11,586 nucleotides of DNA from Roseivirga sp. UBA6061 (GCA_002427745.1 DIYF01000094.1:13979-25564), one strand, 5' to 3'; shown: positions 1-5,730, numbered from the stretch's first letter. Made by a program: numbers and translations. The notes: generated by a model not told the origin, from the sequence alone.

Positions 1-2299
1 TGTTTCTGAATCGGGTTTTGTTTTGGAAAAGCTTATAGTCGATGCTCAGGAGTATGCCGAAGGTTTGCGATTGAAATTTCCATATCTCGTTTTGCACCAC
101 TTCCGGAGTCACCGTTTTGCGATACATAAGGTTGTCGTTAAGCACATCAATCACTCTGAAATTTGCAGTCAGCTGGTTACTGAGCAGGCTCACCCTGGCT
201 GCCATATCCACGCGATTTCTGGATCTCCTTTGCTCGAAGGTAGTCTGGTCTTTACCAGTGTATCGGTAGGTAATATCGGCACTTATATTCCCTGCAATTT
301 TGAAGCTGTTCTTCAAAATGACACTTGACGAGTAGAGCTGGTCCCAGGTGATATATACATCCTGGCGAATGTCGGTCTGATAATAATTGGCTGAGATCTG
401 AGTGTCCCAGAAAGCGGTTGGCTGGAAGAAAAGGCTGGATTCTATACCCAGGGCATGCTTGGTGCCGATATTGTCGAAACCGATGGTATTGACACCGTTA
501 CCATCAATGTTTTGCAGCCGTTCTATCACATCGGTTCTGTGATGATAAAAGGTGGAAGCTGACCAGGTGAGCCACTTGCCTGTATGCTGGAAATTGGCTT
601 CCAGGTTATGACTGAATTCCGGTAGTAATCCCGGGTTGGCCCTCCAGTGAAAGTATTGATTCCCCATGCGAAAGGGGTTGACATGATTGAAGTTGGGCCT
701 GGAGGCGCGTTTGCTATAGCCTATATTGAATAAGCTGGCCTCGCTCAACTGATAAGAAATATGTACAGAAGGAAAGAGGTTGGTGAAGGTCAGGTCAGTC
801 TGCTGATTGTCGGAGCTATTGTCTGATGATGAGTTGAAATGCTCAAAACGAAGCCCGGCCTGCCAGCTGAATTTATCAGAGCCTGCCCGAATGAGGCCAT
901 AAATACCTAAAAGGTCCTCCTGATAGAAAAAGACATGACGTGTACTGGCCTGTGCCTCAAAATTGAAGTAATCATGGCTTGTAATTTCTCTTCCATTCCA
1001 TGAAAAACCTGTTTCCAGTCTCGTGTTTTGACTGACCGGCCGGGTGTAGTCTATGGCAAAGGCGTGCAGGGTGTTGTTGTTCTTTTTTTCTTCCTCAAAA
1101 AGAAACCGGTCTTCTTCAAAGTCTTCGGCCGGAAGTAGATTGTCGTTTTGGGTCAGGTTATAGTCAAATTCCAGAAAATGAGATTCCGCGTTGAAAATCT
1201 TGCGGTAGTTGATGTTGGAGTTGAGTGTCTTGTGGGTGTGAGAAGAGATTCTGCGATACAGGTAATCAGGTCTGCCCGTGACATTGCTGTAGAATGTATC
1301 ATTGAAAAAATCGTGATAGTCGTGCGTATAATCCACCCCGAAGGAGAGTTCGTTTTTGGGGTTGATAAAGAAGTCGATGCCCGTGGCGATCTTTCTGACT
1401 TCTCCATGAAAGTCATGAGGGGCAAATAAGTCACGGGTGTTGCCATTGGTATACTTTTGACGGATCGTTTGATGACTGTCCATGTCGCGCAGAGCCCGCG
1501 AAGCATTCCACCTGATGTTGATTCGGGAATAATTGTAATTCCCGCTTACGCCATAGCTGTGTCTCTTGGTACCTGCAGCCATATTGAGCGCGAGGTTGAG
1601 CCCTCTTTCTGTACCCTTTTTAAGCAAAATGTTGATGATGCCGGATAGTCCGTCTGCCTGGTTTCTGGCGGAGGGCGAGGTGATGATCTCAACGCTTTCT
1701 ATAGAGGAGGCAGGTATCTGAGCCAGTACTTCTGAAGGTGTTAAGGCCGTAGGTTTGCCATTGATGAGGAGCCGCACATTGCCGCTACCCCTCAGTGTAA
1801 TACTGCCGGTACCGTGGTCGGTTTGAATTTCTGCCAGCTGATCAAATGCTTCGAGTGCTGTGGTTCCTGACTGCTGCAGGTCTGCTCCCAGTCGAATAAC
1901 CCTCCGGTCAATTTTCAGCTCGGTGTTGGTGCGTTCCCCTGTCACCACTACCTCGTCCAAATCGCTGGTGTATTGCTGTAAGAGGATAATCGGGTTTTCC
2001 CGGCTGAGAAAATCTGCCAGACTGACTATGCTTTTCTCATAGCCTACAAAGCTTACTTCCAGGTGGGTGAGGGCCTGCGGAATGTTGATTCTGAACTTCC
2101 CCTCGTCATCGGTGGAAATGCCATTGATCAGTTGCTGATTGTTATAAAAAATAACGGTCGCATAAGGGATACTCTCCCGGGTTGTGGAGTCGATTACCTG
2201 GCCCTCATAGACTGTGGCCGACTGACTCATAACGGGAGTGATATTCAGAAGCAGAAGAAAAATAAGGACAATTGTCCCGGCCATGTTTGATGCGCTCAT
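1..2299 (-). CDS. TonB-dependent outer-membrane receptor, C-terminus cut by window edge
   Basis: This is an outer-membrane beta-barrel receptor that would take up an unknown ligand using TonB energy. My translation gives a signal peptide (about residues 1-25, hydrophobic stretch IVLIFLLLL), a carboxypeptidase-regulatory-like domain (about 28-115, with GQVIDSTTRESIPYATV and a SFVGYE strand), a linker LDEVVVTGER, a plug domain (about 125-232, with LLINGKPTALTPSEVLAQIP and GLSGIINILLKKG), then a long barrel. About 766 residues are visible. The last ones (TFGILLSIDYKLF) resemble a final barrel strand, so little is missing. The ATG at 2299 is chosen because an in-frame stop lies just upstream; a second ATG at 2284 is possible. 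It resembles the 'outer membrane beta-barrel family protein' group rather than SusC. No SusD partner is visible, so the substrate is unknown. Absence of stops over 2.3 kb and the domain order make the call secure. Confidence 0.93.
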   Translation of the reverse strand, partial: MSASNMAGTIVLIFLLLLNITPVMSQSATVYEGQVIDSTTRESIPYATVIFYNNQQLINGISTDDEGKFRINIPQALTHLEVSFVGYEKSIVSLADFLSRENPIILLQQYTSDLDEVVVTGERTNTELKIDRRVIRLGADLQQSGTTALEAFDQLAEIQTDHGTGSITLRGSGNVRLLINGKPTALTPSEVLAQIPASSIESVEIITSPSARNQADGLSGIINILLKKGTERGLNLALNMAAGTKRHSYGVSGNYNYSRINIRWNASRALRDMDSHQTIRQKYTNGNTRDLFAPHDFHGEVRKIATGIDFFINPKNELSFGVDYTHDYHDFFNDTFYSNVTGRPDYLYRRISSHTHKTLNSNINYRKIFNAESHFLEFDYNLTQNDNLLPAEDFEEDRFLFEEEKKNNNTLHAFAIDYTRPVSQNTRLETGFSWNGREITSHDYFNFEAQASTRHVFFYQEDLLGIYGLIRAGSDKFSWQAGLRFEHFNSSSDNSSDNQQTDLTFTNLFPSVHISYQLSEASLFNIGYSKRASRPNFNHVNPFRMGNQYFHWRANPGLLPEFSHNLEANFQHTGKWLTWSASTFYHHRTDVIERLQNIDGNGVNTIGFDNIGTKHALGIESSLFFQPTAFWDTQISANYYQTDIRQDVYITWDQLYSSSVILKNSFKIAGNISADITYRYTGKDQTTFEQRRSRNRVDMAARVSLLSNQLTANFRVIDVLNDNLMYRKTVTPEVVQNEIWKFQSQTFGILLSIDYKLFQNKTRFRN

Positions 2300-2340
2300 G
2301 CTCAAATGTGGCCTGAATGAATGAGCTCTTAAATTTTATT

Positions 2341-2370
2341 CTGTTAACGTAGCTACTCTCTCTGTTAACG
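2341..2370. repeat. Two direct CTGTTAACG repeats upstream of the receptor gene
   Basis: The 9-mer CTGTTAACG occurs at 2341-2349 and again at 2362-2370, start to start 21 bp, about two helical turns. Each holds the palindrome GTTAAC. The pair lies 42-71 bp upstream of the receptor start, where an operator or activator site would be expected. No recognisable -33/-7 promoter is seen around it. The binding protein is unknown, and chance cannot be excluded for two 9-mers. Confidence 0.35.
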
Positions 2371-2468
2371 ACATGGTCGGGCTTCTTTGCACCCCTGAAG
2401 GCGTTAAGGCACGCCCAAAAGAGCGCACCTCAACGAAAAACATGGGAATTGATTTTCAGGCAACCACC

Positions 2469-3347
2469 TTAGCTAACGGCAAGCAGGTGTCCCATCTGCA
2501 GGCTGTCTTTGATCAGAGATTCCTGGATCGGGGCTACCTGATTGTTGTACTCAACGGTGCCATAATCTATGCCGGAAACCTTCCTGCGTGTTCTGCTGCC
2601 TTTAGGAGCTTCCACCACACTGACGATATCATCTGCCACCAGTTGAGGATCCAAGGCATCTTCGGTGTCAAAGAAACCTTCGAAGTTTTTCAGCATAGCA
2701 CCTGGTACCTCTTTGTGGTCTCCGTAGGCTTCCAAGACTTCTGCATTAGCTTCTTTAGGGCCGCTGTAAAGCAGGCCTGTGCCAAATGGTCCCGGTTCAT
2801 TGATAGATACTTCTATACCAAATGGAGCCAGCTCGTAACTCAGAGATTCTGAATAGGTTTCCAGAGCGTGCTTACTGGCACAGTAGATACCGAAGTAGGG
2901 GAAGGAGAGTCTTCCGGCCAGAGATGAAACATTGATGATCAGTCCGTCTTTGGCCGCCCGCATATGGGGGAGTACGGCATTGATTGTTCGCATAGGGCCA
3001 TAGAAGTTAATCTCGAACTGCTCTTTGGCCTGATCCAGAGAGTAGGCCTCCGTTATGCCGACAAACATCACACCGGCATTATTGATCAGAGTATCTACTT
3101 TGCCGTCTGCCTGAATCACCTGGTCAATGGCCTTTTTTACGGATTCATCCCGGCTCACGTCCAGGTCGATTACCTCGATAGAAAGGTTCTCGGATTTAGC
3201 GGTTGACAGAAGCTCATCACGTTTTTGAGCATTTTTGCCTTCCGGGTTGCGCATAGTGGCCCAGACCTTGTATCCTTTTCTGGCCAGCGTTAAGGCAGTG
3301 AGGTATCCGAAGCCACTGCTGCTTCCTGTAATTACTGCGTTTTTCAT
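2469..3347 (-). CDS. Classical short-chain dehydrogenase/reductase (SDR)
   Basis: This is a cytosolic NAD(P)-dependent oxidoreductase of 292 residues with a Rossmann fold. Visible motifs are the cofactor loop TGSSSGFG (7-14), NNAG (89-92), catalytic Asn114 in FEINFYGP, Ser142 in NVSS, and Tyr155/Lys159 in YCASK. The Ser-Tyr spacing of 13 is the usual one, and a PG motif follows at 185-186. All four catalytic residues are present. ATMRNP near residue 30 follows the second strand and would contact the adenine ribose; its Arg suggests NADP but does not prove it. The gene follows tetR on the same strand with a shared operator in between, so it is very probably the repressor's target. The substrate (a carbonyl or alcohol) cannot be read from the sequence. 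Upstream of the ATG is an A-rich leader without a clear Shine-Dalgarno. Confidence 0.93.
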   Translation of the reverse strand: MKNAVITGSSSGFGYLTALTLARKGYKVWATMRNPEGKNAQKRDELLSTAKSENLSIEVIDLDVSRDESVKKAIDQVIQADGKVDTLINNAGVMFVGITEAYSLDQAKEQFEINFYGPMRTINAVLPHMRAAKDGLIINVSSLAGRLSFPYFGIYCASKHALETYSESLSYELAPFGIEVSINEPGPFGTGLLYSGPKEANAEVLEAYGDHKEVPGAMLKNFEGFFDTEDALDPQLVADDIVSVVEAPKGSRTRRKVSGIDYGTVEYNNQVAPIQESLIKDSLQMGHLLAVS

Positions 3348-3375
3348 TTTGTTTTATGGGTTTGTTTATTGATAG

Positions 3376-3393
3376 TAGACTGGTCGTCTAGTA
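3376..3393 (-). promoter_or_regulatory. Putative TetR operator in front of the SDR gene
   Basis: TAGACTGGTCGTCTAGTA is an inverted repeat (TAGAC-N5-GTCTA) lying 29-46 bp upstream of the SDR start and just beyond the tetR stop. The identical 18-mer stands in front of tetR at 3982-3999. An exact duplicate palindrome at both promoters of a regulator/target pair is strong evidence for an operator. That the local TetR protein binds it is inferred. Confidence 0.75.
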
Positions 3394-3409
3394 AATGTTC
3401 AAAATTTTT

Positions 3410-3979
3410 TCAGAGCAGGTTTTTCATGAAACTGATAAAGAGATCCATGGGCTCATTGTTGCGTTCGGATTTCATTCTTACCAGCGCACCTTCCCAGCTA
3501 TTAAGCAAAAAGGCTGCATATTCTTTGGCCGAGAAGGCCAGTTTGATATTCCCTGATTCCTGACCTTCTTTGATGGCTTTTTCAAAGAGTCCCTCCCAGA
3601 CCTCAAAGTTTCCCGAGATTTTATCTGCAAAGGCAGCGAGATCCCCCAGTTCCAGGCTGCAATTACCTAAAAGGCATCCTAGTCGGTAGTCTTCAGATGT
3701 ATATCTCACTTTCACAGCTTCGAACAGATCAAAGATGCGGTCTTTGGGAGTTCGTTCCTGGTTGTCTAAAAAAGACTTTGTGAATTCCACCGCATTGCCG
3801 GAGTAAAAGTCTATGAGCTTCAACCCGAAGTCTTCTTTGCTTTTAAAGTAGTAATAGAAAGAACCCTTGGGTACTCCCGCCTCGTCCAGAATCTTTTGCA
3901 GACCTACTCCGTGGTATCCTTTTTCATAGATCAGGTCAAGACCCTTTTCGAGAATAGTATGTTCTGTTTCTTTACTCAT
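3410..3979 (-). CDS. TetR/AcrR-family transcriptional repressor
   Basis: This is a 189-residue dimeric repressor. The N-terminal helix-turn-helix is clear (about residues 8-50, with GLQKILDEAGVPKGSFYYYF and KSKEDF). The C-terminal ligand domain carries YRLGCLLGNCSLEL (98-111), a signature of the TetR subgroup that includes AcuR- and NemR-like proteins. The ATG at 3979 is preferred: the frame can be extended to 4063, but the extra 28 residues look unlike the family and run through the upstream operator. Two cysteines (Cys102, Cys107) sit in the conserved motif. Some relatives sense electrophiles through cysteine, so a reactive-aldehyde or quinone signal is possible but unproven. It probably represses itself and the downstream SDR gene through the two identical operators. 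Confidence 0.93.
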   Translation of the reverse strand: MSKETEHTILEKGLDLIYEKGYHGVGLQKILDEAGVPKGSFYYYFKSKEDFGLKLIDFYSGNAVEFTKSFLDNQERTPKDRIFDLFEAVKVRYTSEDYRLGCLLGNCSLELGDLAAFADKISGNFEVWEGLFEKAIKEGQESGNIKLAFSAKEYAAFLLNSWEGALVRMKSERNNEPMDLFISFMKNLL

Positions 3980-3981
3980 AT

Positions 3982-3999
3982 TAGACTGGTCGTCTAGTA
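3982..3999 (-). promoter_or_regulatory. Putative autoregulatory TetR operator
   Basis: This is the same 18-mer as at 3376-3393 (TAGAC-N5-GTCTA core). It ends two bases before the tetR ATG, so it occupies the place where a ribosome binding site would be. A repressor bound here would block transcription of its own gene. The position also implies either a leaderless or very short leader, or an operator acting as a roadblock downstream of the promoter. Confidence 0.75.
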
Positions 4000-4120
4000 C
4001 AACGCAGGACCACAGAAAAAGTTCAGAGGTTCTGGTTTTTTTGTTTTTGGAGTGGGCTGTCATCAGTGGTGGGAAAGGATTGGGTCACTCGGTAGAACCG
4101 AGCGACTGAGGTGGCATCAA

Positions 4121-4139
4121 GTTGGTGAAGAACACCAAC
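4121..4139. repeat. GTTGGTG/CACCAAC hairpin, first of three identical copies
   Basis: GTTGGTGAAGAACACCAAC forms a perfect 7-bp stem with a 5-nt loop. It recurs unchanged at 4232-4250 and 4421-4439, the only element of the array with three identical copies. Each is followed by a variant of CTGGGCGGAA. There is no T-tract in either direction, so a standard intrinsic terminator is unlikely. Confidence 0.8.
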
Positions 4140-4158
4140 TTGGGCGGAAGAGGGCACA

Positions 4159-4189
4159 ATCGTCTCACCACTCTCAGTGGTCGGACGAT
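4159..4189. repeat. TCGTC-type long hairpin, array copy 1
   Basis: The arms are ATCGTCTCACCACT and AGTGGTCGGACGAT with loop CTC. On the plus strand 12 of 14 positions pair normally, with one T-G wobble and one C-C mismatch. It lies 6 bp before the first copy of the gene tail, the same relative place as in the other units. Confidence 0.7.
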
Positions 4190-4195
4190 TGGTTC

Positions 4196-4230
4196 CTAAA
4201 GCAGGCTAACCAGGCAAAGGACATTGGCTG
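4196..4230 (-). pseudogene. Displaced copy of the DUF4345-like gene's last 11 codons (copy 1)
   Basis: Read on the minus strand this 35-bp segment encodes ANVLCLVSLL and a TAG stop. It matches the true gene end at 4575-4609 except for one base (Leu in place of Phe). No gene body precedes it, so it is a detached 3' end carried within the repeat unit. It has no start codon and is not expected to make a protein. Confidence 0.85.
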
Positions 4231-4266
4231 TGTTGGTGAAGAACACCAACCTGGGCGGAACTTACC

Positions 4267-4332
4267 CAGTCGCTCGCATGCTGCAAGTGGCCTACTTACG
4301 ATTGGTCGTCACTCGGCAAAGCCGAGCGACTG
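4267..4332. repeat. Nested palindrome between units (left copy)
   Basis: The outer arms CAGTCGCTCG (4267-4276) and CGAGCGACTG (4323-4332) pair perfectly over 10 bp. The inner segments (4283-4291 and 4308-4316) pair with two mismatches in their 8-bp core. Alternatively each side folds into its own hairpin (4269-4291 and 4308-4330), so two folds compete. The right-hand copy at 4456-4521 is the better preserved. Confidence 0.7.
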
Positions 4333-4348
4333 AAGATTGAGTGTACAG

Positions 4349-4377
4349 TCGTCTGACCACTCTCAGTGGCCGGACGA
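4349..4377. repeat. TCGTC-type long hairpin, array copy 2
   Basis: The arms are TCGTCTGACCACT and AGTGGCCGGACGA with loop CTC. On the plus strand 11 of 13 positions pair normally, with one T-G wobble and one A-C mismatch. It lies 7 bp before the second displaced gene tail. Confidence 0.7.
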
Positions 4378-4384
4378 ATGGTTC

Positions 4385-4419
4385 CTAAAGCAGGCTAACC
4401 AGGCAAAGGACATTGGCTG
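4385..4419 (-). pseudogene. Displaced copy of the DUF4345-like gene's last 11 codons (copy 2)
   Basis: This 35-bp segment is identical to the copy at 4196-4230 and differs by one base from the authentic gene end. It again encodes ANVLCLVSLL-stop on the minus strand with no gene body attached. Identity of the two displaced copies, both differing from the gene at the same base, suggests they share a duplication history separate from the functional end. Confidence 0.85.
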
Positions 4420-4455
4420 TGTTGGTGAAGAACACCAACCTGGGCGGAACTTATC

Positions 4456-4521
4456 CAGTCGCTCGCATGCTGCGAGTGACCTGCTTACGATTGGTCGTCA
4501 CTCGGCAAAGCCGAGCGACTG
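4456..4521. repeat. Nested palindrome between units (right copy), two alternative folds
   Basis: The outer arms CAGTCGCTCG (4456-4465) and CGAGCGACTG (4512-4521) pair perfectly. The inner arms CGAGTGAC (4473-4480) and GTCACTCG (4497-4504) also pair perfectly. The same four arms can instead form two separate local hairpins, 4458-4480 and 4497-4519, each with 9-bp arms, a 5-nt loop and one imperfect position. The folds exclude each other. DNA cruciform or RNA switching are both conceivable. Confidence 0.8.
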
Positions 4522-4537
4522 AAGATGAAGGGTACAG

Positions 4538-4567
4538 TCGTCTGACCATTCCCCAGTGGTCAGACGA
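4538..4567 (-). terminator. Strong hairpin just downstream of the DUF4345-like gene, possible terminator
   Basis: The arms TCGTCTGACCATT and AGTGGTCAGACGA form a 13-bp stem (one T-G pair on the plus strand) around a CCCC loop, 7 bp beyond the stop codon. This is the best-paired of the three copies of this hairpin. Its place suggests transcript termination or 3'-end protection, but no T-tract follows, so intrinsic termination is uncertain. Confidence 0.45.
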
Positions 4568-4574
4568 ATGGTTC

Positions 4575-4958
4575 CTAAAGCAGGCTAACCAGGCAAAAGA
4601 CATTGGCTGCGCCCAGCACCAGCTCGGAGAACAGGCCTTGCATAATCTGCTTTCCCGGTTTTCCGTCAGCTCCTATACTTATCAGTCGGCCAATGGCGAA
4701 GCCCATAAAGATCAGTGTGGCTATAACCAGAGAAATCATGGTTAGCTCGGAGAGTACAGTGCCCAGCAAAATGATGATGCCGCCACACAGCATAAGGGCG
4801 CTGACTCCTCTGACTTCATTGAGCAGGTTGACATCTTTATCCAGTGCGATGCCTGAGTTTTTAGAGTAGGTTTTGATCGGGTTGCTTAATCTCATCATGC
4901 CTACCATGGTGAGCAAAAGCCCTGAAAGTGCGAGTGTTATAATGTTTAAGGTTGCCAT
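4575..4958 (-). CDS. DUF4345-like four-helix inner-membrane protein
   Basis: This is a 127-residue integral membrane protein of unknown function. Four hydrophobic segments are visible (about 5-24, 52-70, 73-93, 108-127). The short linker between helices 3 and 4 carries GRLISIGADGKP followed by ELVLG, which fits the DUF4345 family. The protein ends directly after helix 4, so its last 11 residues (ANVFCLVSLL and one before) are membrane-embedded, and these are the codons copied into the repeat array. The ATG at 4958 follows a TAnnTTTG promoter and a palindromic operator located right behind the WYL regulator gene, so it is probably the WYL protein's target. Confidence 0.8.
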   Translation of the reverse strand: MATLNIITLALSGLLLTMVGMMRLSNPIKTYSKNSGIALDKDVNLLNEVRGVSALMLCGGIIILLGTVLSELTMISLVIATLIFMGFAIGRLISIGADGKPGKQIMQGLFSELVLGAANVFCLVSLL

Positions 4959-4986
4959 TCTTTATTACTTTTGATTTGTATGGAAG

Positions 4987-4994
4987 CAAAAGTA
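4987..4994 (-). promoter_or_regulatory. Bacteroidota-type -7 promoter box for the DUF4345-like gene
   Basis: The minus strand reads TACTTTTG, an exact match to the Bacteroidota -7 consensus TAnnTTTG, 28 bp upstream of the ATG. A TTGACA lies at 5022-5017 on the same strand; the spacing to the -7 box is longer than the usual -33/-7 distance, so the upstream half is uncertain. Confidence 0.6.
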
Positions 4995-5005
4995 GAATGG
5001 GGTTG

Positions 5006-5021
5006 TGACAGAGGTATGTCA
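5006..5021. promoter_or_regulatory. Putative operator of the WYL regulator
   Basis: TGACAGAGGTATGTCA is an inverted repeat TGACA-N6-TGTCA. It lies 4 bp from the WYL gene's stop codon and 11 bp upstream of the -7 box of the next gene, overlapping the TTGACA element. The position within the promoter supports an operator. Binding by the adjacent WYL protein is inferred from proximity. No second copy is seen in front of the WYL gene. Confidence 0.6.
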
Positions 5022-5025
5022 AGGG

Positions 5026-5730
5026 TCAATCACGATTCTTAATGTATTTTTCAAAGTACTCTTTGATGGTCATATTGTGAGGGGAGAAGGTCTCTGGCAG
5101 GGATGTTAGTTTCCGAATATAGTCGATGCGAAATGCGCGAAATTCATTTCTCAATCGGCAGAATGCTACGAGCAGCCAGTTTCCTTTATTGTTATAGAAG
5201 GCAAAAGGTTCAACCTGCCGTTTGGTGAGTTTATCAGCTGAGGACAGGTATTCGATTTCCATCAGCTGAAAACCGGTAATGGCTGTCTGGATCTCCATAA
5301 GGTTATTGCTGGATTTCTCTTCGGCCCGGTTTTCTCCGTAATAGATTCTGTCTGCCAGTAAGTCTACCTTTTCCTTTTGAGCATCCTTTAAAACAGATTT
5401 AATTTTTTCTACTCCGCTGGCATAGTTGTCGGCAAATGACTGGTCTTTGCTTTTCAGGATAAGCTGTTCTGCCGTAATGAAAGCATTAGCTTCATCTTCG
5501 GTAAACAGAATGGGAGGAAGGTGGTATCCGTCTACCAATGAAAAGCCTTTGCCTTCTTCGGTCAGTATGGGGATGCCGGATTTTTCCAGCGTGCGAATAT
5601 CCCGATAGATAGTTCTGGTACTTACCTGATGCTTATCTGCCAGGTACCTGGCGGTAACCATACGTTTGGTCTGCAACTGTGTGATAATGCCAGTTAATCT
5701 GGCAATCCTTGGTTTTTCTAACTCTTCCAT
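5026..5730 (-). CDS. YafY-type HTH/WYL-domain transcriptional regulator
   Basis: This is a 234-residue DNA-binding regulator. The N-terminal winged helix-turn-helix spans about residues 8-65 (RYLADKHQVSTRTIYRDI, then TLEKSGIPI and a GKGFSLVDGYHLPP wing). A helical linker leads to the WYL domain at about 145-210, with EPFAFYNNKGNWLLVAFC and FRAFRIDYI. The name-giving W-Y-L is here W185-L-L, a common variation. WYL domains in other proteins sense ligands such as nucleic acids or small molecules; the ligand here is unknown. The gene sits between the BLUF sensor and the DUF4345-like gene on one strand, and the palindrome right after its stop suggests that it controls the latter. Confidence 0.92.
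   Translation of the reverse strand: MEELEKPRIARLTGIITQLQTKRMVTARYLADKHQVSTRTIYRDIRTLEKSGIPILTEEGKGFSLVDGYHLPPILFTEDEANAFITAEQLILKSKDQSFADNYASGVEKIKSVLKDAQKEKVDLLADRIYYGENRAEEKSSNNLMEIQTAITGFQLMEIEYLSSADKLTKRQVEPFAFYNNKGNWLLVAFCRLRNEFRAFRIDYIRKLTSLPETFSPHNMTIKEYFEKYIKNRD

Larger units (their letters stand above)
4084..4609. repeat. Tandem array of ~189-bp hairpin-rich units that include a gene's 3' end
   Basis: Two full units (4232-4420 and 4421-4609) and a degenerate left part (4084-4231) lie between the DUF4345-like gene and the tetR promoter. Each full unit has, in order: a stem GTTGGTG/CACCAAC with loop AAGAA; GGGCGGAACTTA; a stem starting GTCGCTCGC; a stem starting GTCACTCGG; a 29-30 nt stem starting TCGTCTGACC; and a 35-bp copy of the DUF4345-like gene's end. 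All elements recur at 189 bp (190 across one indel). By eye the two full units differ by about 12 substitutions and one indel. The left part keeps one GTCACTCGG stem (4084-4106), one GTTGGTG stem (4121-4139), one TCGTC-type stem and one gene tail, but lacks the material between, consistent with internal deletion. No transposase or other coding sequence is associated. The nature of the element is unknown. Confidence 0.93.

Noticed and set aside
23..328. Plus-strand frame of 101 codons over the receptor gene
   Set aside because: It is antisense to the C-terminal barrel of the TonB receptor, which has clear domain matches and runs open for 2.3 kb; the plus frame shows no family features.
1..2299. 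Polysaccharide utilisation locus (SusC/SusD)
   Set aside because: The receptor belongs to the shorter outer-membrane beta-barrel group, no SusD gene is visible, and the GH17 gene is more than 5 kb away with unrelated genes between.
2373..2852. Plus-strand frame of 159 codons opposite the SDR gene
   Set aside because: Most of it is the complement of the SDR coding sequence, which has all catalytic motifs.
3980..4063. N-terminal extension of the TetR protein from the ATG at 4063
   Set aside because: The extra residues (MTAHSKNKK and on) are not family-like, and the operator would lie inside the coding sequence. The ATG at 3979 gives normal length.
4084..4609. Integron attC array or CRISPR
   Set aside because: The stems begin GTT and end AAC around a 5-nt loop, the reverse order of attC core sites, and no integrase or cassette ORFs exist. 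For CRISPR, the units are too long, lack short spacers of unique sequence, and no cas gene is near.
4084..4609. Retron ncRNA or REP element with its RAYT transposase
   Set aside because: No reverse transcriptase or Y1 transposase is encoded anywhere in the window; hairpins alone are not enough.
4052..4745. Three small plus-strand reading frames with repeated peptide in the array
   Set aside because: The unit length of 189 is a multiple of three, so any open frame repeats. Composition is unlike the neighbours, the third copy shifts frame by an indel, and part of the frame is antisense to the real gene end. No ribosome site precedes them.
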